Below are positions 22,536 through 30,161 of a DNA stretch of 64,000 nt, in pieces. The DNA is from an uncultured Ilumatobacter sp. (GTDB taxonomy: Bacteria > Actinomycetota > Acidimicrobiia > Acidimicrobiales > Ilumatobacteraceae). Below the pieces are notes generated by a model. The model searched no databases, was not told the DNA's origin, and saw only the letters and a list, made by a program, of their open reading frames with translations. Position 1 is the first letter of the stretch. The number at the start of each line of letters is the position of its first letter. A program made the translations under genes and the position numbers. The stretch is from contig CALKNK010000016.1 in the NCBI GenBank assembly GCA_938091165.1, forward strand, positions 124,001 to 188,000. The letters are read 5' to 3'.

Positions 22536-23042
22536 TCAAATCGGCCTGAAGAGCAAGTCGAGCGCTGCGAGGCGGTCCCTCACCTGGTCGACCGGCACAT
22601 CGAGCATCGCCGCAATGGCACGAGCGTCATCGCCGCGAACCGTGATGACACGGCCGTTGAAGTCTTGACGCCGCACCTGGATAAGACGCAGGTACCGAGC
22701 CAGCATCTCGAAGGGCAATCCGCTCAGCTGCAAGAGCTTCGACACATCAATGGCGAGTCTCTCACGGTCCGGTGAAGTAATTGCCGTTGCCTCAACACTT
22801 GTCTCTGCTCGTGGGAGTAACTGCTCGGTAGGCACGTTGTAGAATTGGGCTAGCCGATCAAGGCGCGGAGCTGACAACGAACGCTCGCCCCGTTCGTAGG
22901 CGCCAAGAACGGAGGCCCTAAATTCTTGTGCCGACTGGGTTTCGACCTCTTGCAGCGACAGCCGTTTCTGCTTGCGAATCACCCGCAGTCGCTCGCCCAC
23001 CTGCTGGCTGTAGGCGGGGCCATCGTCGTCGTGAATCGCCAT
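22536..23042 (-). CDS. BldD-like transcriptional regulator with c-di-GMP-binding signature
   Basis: 168 residues. The N-terminal XRE-type helix-turn-helix (residues 14-75) reads G-E-R-L-R-V-I-R-K-Q-K-R-L-S-L-Q-E-V-E, then V-L-G-A-Y-E-R-G-E-R and L-A-Q-F-Y-N-V-P-x-E-Q-L-L-P, all characteristic of BldD. The C-terminal domain contains RQD (Arg125-Asp127), eight residues, then RGDD (Arg136-Asp139). This is exactly the RxD-X8-RxxD signature through which Streptomyces BldD binds tetrameric c-di-GMP. BldD represses developmental genes in sporulating actinomycetes; the targets here are unknown. It lies between rsmE and hemW on the same strand. Confidence 0.85.
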   Translation of the reverse strand: MAIHDDDGPAYSQQVGERLRVIRKQKRLSLQEVETQSAQEFRASVLGAYERGERSLSAPRLDRLAQFYNVPTEQLLPRAETSVEATAITSPDRERLAIDVSKLLQLSGLPFEMLARYLRLIQVRRQDFNGRVITVRGDDARAIAAMLDVPVDQVRDRLAALDLLFRPI

Positions 23043-23141
23043 GAATAGTCAGCCTTGCAGCAATCGTGCCCGCCGCTCATACAGCGACGCGTGTTGTTGA
23101 ACCAACTCAAATCTAGTTTCAATCAGAGCCGACCCCATACT

Positions 23142-23843
23142 TCAGCGGGAGTTCGACACACAGAGAGTGGCCGCCACGACGGCTGCCGTTTCAGTGCGCA
23201 GCACGTTGGGACCGAGTTGCACGCGGGCGCCGGCATTGGCGAGTTCACGCGGCGACCACCCGCCCTCTGGCCCAATCGCAATAAAGGTGTCACCGACTGC
23301 AACGTTGCGGCCACCAGGCTCAGCGACAACCGACAACGCCAACACGTCGAGCACAGGCACCGGTGGTTGCACCTCAGGCAACCAAACTCGGCGGCTCTGC
23401 CGGGCTGCCTCGTGTGCAATGCGATTAAGCCGTTCAACCTGCTTCGTTGCGCGCTCCGCCTTCCAACGCACCACCGAACGTTCGGTGTGGAGGAGTTGCA
23501 CGGTATCAACGCCAATTTCGACAGCCTTCTGGACTAACCAGTCGACTCGATCACCCTTCGGAATTGCGGTAGCGATCGTCAGCGGTGGGTGCAGTCGCCG
23601 TTCTGCCACAACGGGACCGGCAGGTTCGAGTGTAAGGGACCCCCCTGCATGGATCACCCCCGCCAGCCTCCAGCGGCCAGCGCCATCGCTAACGCTGACG
23701 TATTCCCCGTCGCTCAGTCGCAGCACTCGCGTCAGGTGGTGTTCCGTACTGCTATCAAGGGTAATCACGCCATCGGCATCGAGAACATCACCTTTGACGA
23801 AAATTTGTGCCGATGCTGACCGACGCTCCTCGTCCACAGTCAT
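23142..23843 (-). CDS. rsmE: 16S rRNA (uracil1498-N3)-methyltransferase
   Basis: 233 residues with the RsmE architecture. The N-terminal PUA-like domain (V-L-R-L-S-D-G-E near residue 42) is followed by a SPOUT methyltransferase with the knot motifs I-G-P-E-G-G-W-S and L-G-x-N-V-L-R-T-E-T-A-A-V. The A-I-P-K-G-D-R-V-D-W-L-V-Q-K-A-V-E-I-G-V segment is strongly conserved in the family. It methylates U1498 of 16S rRNA using SAM. The start is 12 bp after the dnaJ stop on the same strand, a common dnaJ-rsmE coupling. Confidence 0.94.
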   Translation of the reverse strand: MTVDEERRSASAQIFVKGDVLDADGVITLDSSTEHHLTRVLRLSDGEYVSVSDGAGRWRLAGVIHAGGSLTLEPAGPVVAERRLHPPLTIATAIPKGDRVDWLVQKAVEIGVDTVQLLHTERSVVRWKAERATKQVERLNRIAHEAARQSRRVWLPEVQPPVPVLDVLALSVVAEPGGRNVAVGDTFIAIGPEGGWSPRELANAGARVQLGPNVLRTETAAVVAATLCVSNSR

Positions 23844-23855
23844 GAGGTCAACTAA

Positions 23856-24965
23856 TTAAGAGAAAGCCGACTTAATTCGCGAAAACAAGCCCTCTTTGCC
23901 GTTGCCAACAACTTCGCCCCGCCCTTCAGCGTATGAGATCAGCAAAGCAACTTCGTCGTCGGTCAGCCTTGTCGGCACATCAACGCGGATGCGCGCAATG
24001 AGGTCACCACGCCCTCGGCCGTGAAGGTTCGGAACGCCACGTTGGCGGAGCACGAACTCCCGGCCCGGCTGTGTGCCTGCAGGAACAACCAGGGCTTCAT
24101 CGCCGTCAAGCGTTTCGAGAGTGAGCGACGTGCCAAGCGAAGCCTGGGCGATCGAAATACCAACGTCGGTGACAATGTCGTTTCCATCGCGCTCGTACCG
24201 CTCGTGCGGCGCCACTCGAAGATGCACATAGAGATCCCCGTTACCGCCTCGGCGCGGGCCTGCGGCACCACGCCCGGTCAGCCGCAACGTCGACCCAGTG
24301 TCGACGCCCGCCGGCACGTCGACCTGATACGTCTTGTCGACGGTGACACGACCTTGGCCACGACATGCTGAGCAGGGAGTAGCAATGACTTCGCCAACTC
24401 CACCGCACCGGCCACACGAACTTGCCGTTACCATCTGGCCGAGCAGGCTTTGACGCACGCGCTGAACTTGTCCCGAACCGCCGCAGTCGCTGCAGCTAAC
24501 CGGCTTGGTTCCTTCGCCTGCACCGCTGCCATCGCAGTCATCGCACCGGACCGGCAGTTTCAAATCGACGCTGACCTGGTCGCCGAACACCGCTTGTTCC
24601 AGCGTTAGGTCAGCAACAATCTCAAGGTCTTGGCCGCGTGGCGGTCCACTCGGGCCACGCTGGCGAGCACCCCCGCCACCGCTGAAGAACGCATCGAAGA
24701 TGTCGCCAAGACCGCCGCCGAACATGTCCTCGCCTGACTGGCCGCCGCCGACACCAGCTTCACCAAACTGGTCGTAACGCTGACGCTGCTGGTCATCAGA
24801 AAGCACCTGATAAGCCCGAGCGACTTCTTTGAACTGCGCTTCAGCTTCCGCATCGTCCGGGTTTGCGTCGGGATGCAGCTCGCGGGCGCGCTTTCGGTAT
24901 GCCTTCTTGATTTCGTCCGCGCTCGCGCCGCGCGAAACACCCAAGAGTTCGTAAAAGTCAGCCAT
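23856..24965 (-). CDS. dnaJ: Chaperone protein DnaJ
   Basis: 369 residues with the full type I layout: J domain (1-70) with the H-P-D motif in E-L-H-P-D-A-N-P-D, a G/F-rich linker, four zinc-binding CXXCXGXG-type repeats (C-D-D-C-D-G-S-G, C-S-D-C-G-G-S-G, C-G-R-C-G-G-V-G, C-S-A-C-R-G-Q-G) at about residues 141-215, and the substrate-binding C-terminal domain. It stimulates DnaK ATPase. It is 65 bp downstream of hrcA. As in other hrcA-linked actinobacterial loci, this is probably the second DnaJ; dnaK and grpE are not in the window. Confidence 0.96.
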   Translation of the reverse strand: MADFYELLGVSRGASADEIKKAYRKRARELHPDANPDDAEAEAQFKEVARAYQVLSDDQQRQRYDQFGEAGVGGGQSGEDMFGGGLGDIFDAFFSGGGGARQRGPSGPPRGQDLEIVADLTLEQAVFGDQVSVDLKLPVRCDDCDGSGAGEGTKPVSCSDCGGSGQVQRVRQSLLGQMVTASSCGRCGGVGEVIATPCSACRGQGRVTVDKTYQVDVPAGVDTGSTLRLTGRGAAGPRRGGNGDLYVHLRVAPHERYERDGNDIVTDVGISIAQASLGTSLTLETLDGDEALVVPAGTQPGREFVLRQRGVPNLHGRGRGDLIARIRVDVPTRLTDDEVALLISYAEGRGEVVGNGKEGLFSRIKSAFS

Positions 24966-25030
24966 GACGCCCTACATGATGCCGTGAAAAATGCAGAGCG
25001 AGACGGTCAGACTGGTAGCTAAAGGGGACA

Positions 25031-26026
25031 TCAGCCTTCTTCGATGCGATGACCGAGCTGTTCGCTTACTACTTCGACCGTGGCAAGCGCTTGGGGATAG
25101 TTCATTCGGGTCGGTCCCAGCACACCGACCGAACCCAAGTGCTCACCGTCGACTAAAACCGGTGCAACCACGACCGAGCAGGCCGACAGCGGCTCAACTC
25201 CGTGCTCAAGCCCGATCGCCACCGACATGCCGCGAGCAACAATGTCGCTGACGAGCGAAACCACAACAAACTGCTGCTCGAGCGTGTGAAGGACCGATCG
25301 GACTATTTCGACTGCATCAAACGCCTCGGCAACGGCAGCCACACCACCGGTGAACACCTGATCGCCCGCAGCCAGCTCCAAGAGCCCCTGTAGGCCCGCC
25401 TGAGTCAGCCGATCGACTGATGCATCGCTAGTCGGACTGACGTGCGTGACCGCACCCAGTACCGATCCGGTTAGCCCTGCTGACAAGTGAGCCGACGCTG
25501 TTGCAAGGCGAATATCGTCGTCAAGGTCATCAATTTCGATACTGACGTTTTCGACCGTGCCATTGGCAAACACGGCCACAACGGTCGCCGTGGTCGACGA
25601 AAGCGAGACAATCTGCACACGATGAATCGCAACAGCTTCCGCCTTGGGACCAACGACCACTGCAGCACTGTTCGTCAGTTCAGCAAGCAAATTCGAGGTT
25701 TGGTGCAGCATCTCTTCGAGTCGGCCGTGGGCCGCAGAAAAGAAATCACCCACCTGACGGGTCGTGGCTCTATCAAGTCGGCCAGGCGTCGTGAGGTGGT
25801 CGACGTAGTACCGGTACCCCTTATCTGTAGGGACGCGGCCCGCCGATGTGTGTGGCTGCACCAAAAAACCTTCGGACTCAAGGTGGCTCATCTCGCTTCG
25901 CACAGTTGCGGAGGAGACCTGAATGTTCTGTGCTGCTGATATGTGCGTCGAACCAACCGGCTGAGCGGTGGCGATGTACTCCTGGATTACCGCACTGAGA
26001 ATGGCAGTTTTTCTATCGTCCAACAT
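25031..26026 (-). CDS. hrcA: Heat-inducible transcriptional repressor HrcA
   Basis: 331 residues from the ATG at 26026. The N-terminus L-D-D-R-K-T-A-I-L-S-A-V-I-Q-E-Y-I-x-T-A-Q-P-V-G-S and the winged-helix region S-S-A-T-V-R-S-E-M-S-H-L-E-S-E-G-F-L-x-Q-P-H-T-S-A-G-R-V-P-T-D-K-G-Y-R are hallmark HrcA sequence. It represses heat-shock genes at CIRCE elements. Starts at 26038 (ATG) and 26062 (TTG) are also in frame; 26026 matches the family N-terminus and has AGTAGG upstream. A -10-like TAAAAT lies at 26063-26068. I found only half of a CIRCE-like repeat, so autoregulation is not supported by a full site. Confidence 0.93.
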   Translation of the reverse strand: MLDDRKTAILSAVIQEYIATAQPVGSTHISAAQNIQVSSATVRSEMSHLESEGFLVQPHTSAGRVPTDKGYRYYVDHLTTPGRLDRATTRQVGDFFSAAHGRLEEMLHQTSNLLAELTNSAAVVVGPKAEAVAIHRVQIVSLSSTTATVVAVFANGTVENVSIEIDDLDDDIRLATASAHLSAGLTGSVLGAVTHVSPTSDASVDRLTQAGLQGLLELAAGDQVFTGGVAAVAEAFDAVEIVRSVLHTLEQQFVVVSLVSDIVARGMSVAIGLEHGVEPLSACSVVVAPVLVDGEHLGSVGVLGPTRMNYPQALATVEVVSEQLGHRIEEG

Positions 26027-26071
26027 TGCAAAGGGCATCCTACTTTGCGCGCCGCTGTTCAATTTTAGCGC

Positions 26072-27433
26072 TCACTTATTGCTCAACGTTTTGAGTCGGC
26101 GAAGAGCCTCTTCGCGTTCAACGCCATGGTCCAACATCGGCTCGGCAGATTTTTTCACCCACCGGTCAACGTATTCGTTCCGGTTGTCATACCGCTGTTG
26201 CTGCGTCGTCGGATTAAAAACACGAAAGTATGGCGATGCATCAGTGCCTGTGCCAGCAGCCCACTGCCAGCCGTGATTGTTGGACGCAATGTCACCGTCG
26301 AGCAGGTGCTGCATGAACCACTTCGCACCCCACTGCCACGGCAAGTGCAGATCCTTGACGAGAAAGCTCGCCACGATCATACGGACCCTATTGTGCATCC
26401 AGCCCGTCGCCAGGAGTTGGCGCTGACCAGCATCAACGATGCTAAAACCGGTCTGACCTGCGGCCCACTGATCGAAGCGACGTCGCGCCGCTGCATCAGT
26501 GTCGACCGGCATCGCGTCAAACCGAGCGTTGAGGTTGCTCCAGGCGGTGTGGGGCTGAGTAAACAGCACGTCGGCGTAAAAGTCACGCCATGCCAGTTCA
26601 CTTGAAAAAACCATTTCCCCGTCGTCTTTCGAACCTGACAGATCAAGATCAGCCAGAAGCGTGCGCGGGTGAATCGTGCCCCATTTTAGATCAGGGGACA
26701 ATTGGCTGGTGCCAGCAAGCGCCGGCCGGTCACGCAAATCGCTGTAGGCACTCACACCTGATCGCAGCGTGCCATCGGCGGCAGTGGCAGCTTCACGAAA
26801 CGATCCCCAACGATTAAGAGCGGCAGCCTCGCCAACAGACGGCAGGTCGCATCCCGGCTCCGGCGGGTCGGAGATCGGATGACAGTACTTTTCCAATTCC
26901 GACGCTGGCGCCCAGTCCATGTCATCGCCAGGATCCGGGGCCGGGGCCTCCAGACCAGTCTGTCGCCAGATCTTCGAGAATGGAGTAAATACCTTGTACG
27001 GAGTTCCATCTCCCTTTCGCACTCGACCAGGGTCGACGGCATATGGCGAACCGACGCCTACGAGCGATCGGCCCCGTTCGGCCAGCGCTCCCCCCACAGC
27101 CGTATCGCGTTGCCGGCCATAGGGCGCATAGTCCCGACTCACATACACGGTGCTCGCATCGAATGCTGCAGCCATTGCCGGAACCTCGGCAACTGGATCG
27201 CCACATCGGATTAGCAACCGAGACCCGAACCGGAGGCGAATCTGTTCGTCGAGATCGTTCAGGATCCCATGAAGCAGGGCGCGCCGAGGGGCTCCGGTAC
27301 GAGCGAAGCCCGGGTCAATGACAAAGAGCGGCACCACGGTCTGGTTGTCGGATCCCGCTGCGAGTAAAGCCGGAAGGTCGCCGATCCGAAGATCTCGGCG
27401 GAACCACATGAGCGAGCACTTGGTCACTGCCAT
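26072..27433 (-). CDS. phr: Deoxyribodipyrimidine photolyase
   Basis: 453 residues of the class I CPD photolyase/cryptochrome family. The N-terminal antenna domain opens W-F-R-R-D-L-R-I-G-D-L-P-A-L. The FAD domain includes E-L-A-W-R-D-F-Y-A-D-V-L, W-A-A-G-Q-T-G-F-S-I-V-D-A-G-Q-R-Q-L, W-M-H-N-R-V-R-M-I-V-A-S-F-L-V-K-D-L and H-G-W-Q-W-A-A-G-T-G-T-D-A-S-P-Y-F-R-V-F-N-P. The enzyme splits UV-induced pyrimidine dimers with blue light, fitting life in sunlit water. It lies 32 bp from the upstream flavoprotein gene, in the same direction, and 45 bp from hrcA downstream. Confidence 0.93.
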   Translation of the reverse strand: MAVTKCSLMWFRRDLRIGDLPALLAAGSDNQTVVPLFVIDPGFARTGAPRRALLHGILNDLDEQIRLRFGSRLLIRCGDPVAEVPAMAAAFDASTVYVSRDYAPYGRQRDTAVGGALAERGRSLVGVGSPYAVDPGRVRKGDGTPYKVFTPFSKIWRQTGLEAPAPDPGDDMDWAPASELEKYCHPISDPPEPGCDLPSVGEAAALNRWGSFREAATAADGTLRSGVSAYSDLRDRPALAGTSQLSPDLKWGTIHPRTLLADLDLSGSKDDGEMVFSSELAWRDFYADVLFTQPHTAWSNLNARFDAMPVDTDAAARRRFDQWAAGQTGFSIVDAGQRQLLATGWMHNRVRMIVASFLVKDLHLPWQWGAKWFMQHLLDGDIASNNHGWQWAAGTGTDASPYFRVFNPTTQQQRYDNRNEYVDRWVKKSAEPMLDHGVEREEALRRLKTLSNK

Positions 27434-27465
27434 TGTTTACCGCGTCCACAGACACGACGCCGCTT

Positions 27466-28740
27466 TTAACTGCCGATCACCCGACGCCACCACGAATTCT
27501 GGAAGACACCGTGCGGGTCAAGACGTATGGTCATCTCAACGAAATCATCAAACATTTCGTAAGCCGTCGATGGATCGAAGAACCTGGCATCGAAGAATTT
27601 GCCCCAATGCGGTCGGGGCGCAAAGGGTTCGAGCGCCCGCTGCACAGTTTGAACCACGTCATCGTTGTTCCCGGCCAACCACGTGAAGTGAAAACCAACC
27701 GATGCGCGCTGATAGTGCGGGCTCATCCACATCTCGTCTGCCGCTATTGCGCGGATCTCGGCAACCATCAAGCGGCCAGAGAAGTCGGCAGAGACGCTAC
27801 GAAGCGCATCAAACGCTGCGTCACCATCCTCAGCGTCGACAAAAAATTCGGACTGGATTTCGTTGCCTGAACTTGGAGTAAAGCCCATCCGAAAGTGCGG
27901 CAGACGCTCGCTCCACAAGCCGGGCTCACCCAATTGTCGGGTACACGATGACGCGTCGAGACCTGGGACAGGGTGGTGTTGAATCGTTGCGGCCGGTGCA
28001 TCAAGAAAAGTAGACCGGGGCGACATCGATTGGTCGCTTCCGTCGGTACGACGTTTGATCCACACCTGCCCTACCTGGCCGCTCACCGAACCGGCAAACG
28101 TTGTGAAGATACTCACGCTGTACGCGGCATTTAGAATCATGCCGAGTTGGTCAACAACGAGGTCGAGTGGCAAGTCGTTGTACACGTGTTGCGCAATCTC
28201 ATAGTCGAAGTCGACATCGAGCGTGACTGTGGTGATTACGCCGAGAGCGCCGAGCGCCACCACCATGCCCTCAAAGTCGGGCGTCTGTCGATCGATGCTG
28301 ATGATCTCGCCAGACGATGTAATGAACTCAAGCCCAGCAACCGACGTCGCAAGATTTCCGTGCGCTGCACCGGACCCGTGAGTCCCGGTTGAGATCGCAC
28401 CGGCGACCGAGATGTGGGGCAAAGACGCCAAGTTGCGTAGCGCAGCCCCGTGAGGCCGCAGCGAACGAGCAACATCCGCATACGATGCTGTGCCAGAAAC
28501 GGCGATCGACCGTGCATCAGCATTGAACTCCGGTGGTCGGCCGATGCTGCTTAGGTCGATCAGATCAACCGCATCAGCGATGTCAGTGAACGAGTGTCGG
28601 GAACCGATGCCACGCACGCTCGGGGACTCACGCACTATTGACGCCGCCTCGTCAACAGTTCGCGGCCGATGAATCATTCCGGCATAACGATGGTTGCCAG
28701 CCCAATTGATTTCGCTTGGCGTAGACAGACCCCTAGTCAT
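27466..28740 (-). CDS. FAD-linked sugar-alcohol oxidase-like protein (AldO/xylitol oxidase family)
   Basis: 424 residues. The N-terminal FAD-binding PCMH domain shows G-I-G-S-R-H-S-F with His49, the position of the covalent FAD histidine in alditol oxidases, and the signature H-I-S-V-A-G-A-I-S-T-G-T-H-G-S-G near residue 108. The C-terminal domain ends in R-F-F-D-P-S-T-A-Y-E-M-F-D-D-F and R-x-D-P-H-G-V-F-Q-N-S-W, as in the ALO family. Members oxidise alditols or aldonolactones with O2 and release H2O2; the substrate here is unknown. It is 6 bp downstream of the MFS exporter gene and 32 bp upstream of phr, so likely an operon. Confidence 0.83.
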   Translation of the reverse strand: MTRGLSTPSEINWAGNHRYAGMIHRPRTVDEAASIVRESPSVRGIGSRHSFTDIADAVDLIDLSSIGRPPEFNADARSIAVSGTASYADVARSLRPHGAALRNLASLPHISVAGAISTGTHGSGAAHGNLATSVAGLEFITSSGEIISIDRQTPDFEGMVVALGALGVITTVTLDVDFDYEIAQHVYNDLPLDLVVDQLGMILNAAYSVSIFTTFAGSVSGQVGQVWIKRRTDGSDQSMSPRSTFLDAPAATIQHHPVPGLDASSCTRQLGEPGLWSERLPHFRMGFTPSSGNEIQSEFFVDAEDGDAAFDALRSVSADFSGRLMVAEIRAIAADEMWMSPHYQRASVGFHFTWLAGNNDDVVQTVQRALEPFAPRPHWGKFFDARFFDPSTAYEMFDDFVEMTIRLDPHGVFQNSWWRRVIGS

Positions 28741-28746
28741 TGCTCG

Positions 28747-30108
28747 TCACCATTTCCCATTCAGCTGCGCTCGTCGATCATCGAGCGATGGCATTCTCTG
28801 CACCCGCGGCGCCGTCGCCAGCCAGTAGACGCTCGCACCTGCAACGACCAACAGACTGATCACACTGCCGTAGCCGAGTGCCCATTCCACGCTGGCCCGA
28901 TCGGCGATGACACCGGTGATAGGTCCGCCAATCGGCGTTGAACCCAAGAACACGACTGCTTGGAGCGCCATCAAGCGTCCGCGCATGTCGTCGGGGCTCT
29001 CTTGCTGCATAATCGCGTTAGCTGCGGTAATGAAGCCTGATGCCCCAAGCCCCATCGGCATTGCCCACAGAAACGCCACCCAAATGTTGGGTGCCCAGGC
29101 AATTCCAATCGCAGTAACGGACAAAACGATCGCATTGCCGAAGTACCAGCGCAAGCTCACGTGGCGCAGACGCGCCGTGAGAAGCGCCCCAGTCAGCGAA
29201 CCGATCGACATCACGCCGAGGACATAGCCAAAGGACTGATCTCCCCCCCACCTCAGATCAGCGAGTTTTGGAAAGACCACCTGCTGGTTAAACGCAAAGG
29301 TCGATACGACGAGCAACACCACAAACAGCACCAAAAGGTTGCGCCGCCCTGCAATGAAGCGCAGTGCGTCCCGCACGGGCTGCCCCCCCCTGGGCCGAGG
29401 CGGCGAGGAATACATTTCATTGGCTCTCAGTGCTGTCAGCGCAAAAATTATTGCCGAAAATGTTGCACCATTCAACAGAAAACACACGCCGGTGCTGAAG
29501 GCTCCAACGAGCACCGCTCCGATCGCCGGGCCGACAATACGTGACGATGTCATCACTGCGGTATTCAGCGATGTGGCGTTGGTGATCTCTTCGGGCGGCA
29601 CAAGTTCAGTGACGAGGCTGCGCCGCGCAGGATTGTCGAACGCGTTGGCTACACCGAGTGCCAACGACATCGCGTACACCAGCTGCAGATTGATTAGTCC
29701 CGTCACGTCGAGTAGGCCGATGGCGATGGCCTGGGCCGCCATCGTCGACTGAGTAACAATCGCCATCTTACGTTTGTCCATTACATCGGCGATCGATCCA
29801 GCCCACGCACCGAGGAACAACATCGGGAGAAACTGCAGGCCGATGCTGATGCTCACCGACGTCGATTCACCGGTGAGCCGAAACACCAGAAGTGACATCA
29901 CCGTGAGCTGCATCCAAGTGCCCACATTTGAAATAAGAAGCCCTCCGAAAAAGAGCCGCACATTCCGGTACTTCAGTGAACGAAACGTGGTGGCACCGAA
30001 TCGAGACCGTTCGATCGATGAACCACTAGCAGGCCGCCGCGACGATCGCGATGCCACCGGATCGCGAGGATCAGTTGGTAACGAGCTCACAATATGAATC
30101 GTTAGCAC
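28747..30108 (-). CDS. MFS transporter, EntS/DHA3-like exporter
   Basis: 453 residues with about twelve membrane helices. An N-terminal basic tail (R-S-S-R-R-P-A, R-S-R-F-G) is followed by R-N-V-R-L-F-F-G-G-L-L-I-S-N-V-G-T-W-M-Q in helix 1 and the motif-A-like loop A-G-S-I-A-D-V-M-D-K-R-K near residue 105. N-P-A-R-R-S-L-V-T-E-L-V-P-P-E-E-I is typical of the DHA3/EntS group that exports siderophores or drugs. The GTG at 30108 has a GGAG only 3 nt upstream; a second GTG at 30090 is an alternative. It heads the MFS-flavoprotein-photolyase run and follows lepA by 53 bp. Confidence 0.85.
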   Translation of the reverse strand: MLTIHIVSSLPTDPRDPVASRSSRRPASGSSIERSRFGATTFRSLKYRNVRLFFGGLLISNVGTWMQLTVMSLLVFRLTGESTSVSISIGLQFLPMLFLGAWAGSIADVMDKRKMAIVTQSTMAAQAIAIGLLDVTGLINLQLVYAMSLALGVANAFDNPARRSLVTELVPPEEITNATSLNTAVMTSSRIVGPAIGAVLVGAFSTGVCFLLNGATFSAIIFALTALRANEMYSSPPRPRGGQPVRDALRFIAGRRNLLVLFVVLLVVSTFAFNQQVVFPKLADLRWGGDQSFGYVLGVMSIGSLTGALLTARLRHVSLRWYFGNAIVLSVTAIGIAWAPNIWVAFLWAMPMGLGASGFITAANAIMQQESPDDMRGRLMALQAVVFLGSTPIGGPITGVIADRASVEWALGYGSVISLLVVAGASVYWLATAPRVQRMPSLDDRRAQLNGKW

Positions 30109-30161
30109 GCACTCCGGACGCTTAACGATGCGGTATCGACCCGACGCTGTCTTGTCGCGAG

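Noticed and set aside
26041..26073. CIRCE operator upstream of hrcA
   Set aside because: Only one CIRCE-like half (TTAGCGCTC at 26065-26073) is present; the matching inverted half at the right spacing is absent.
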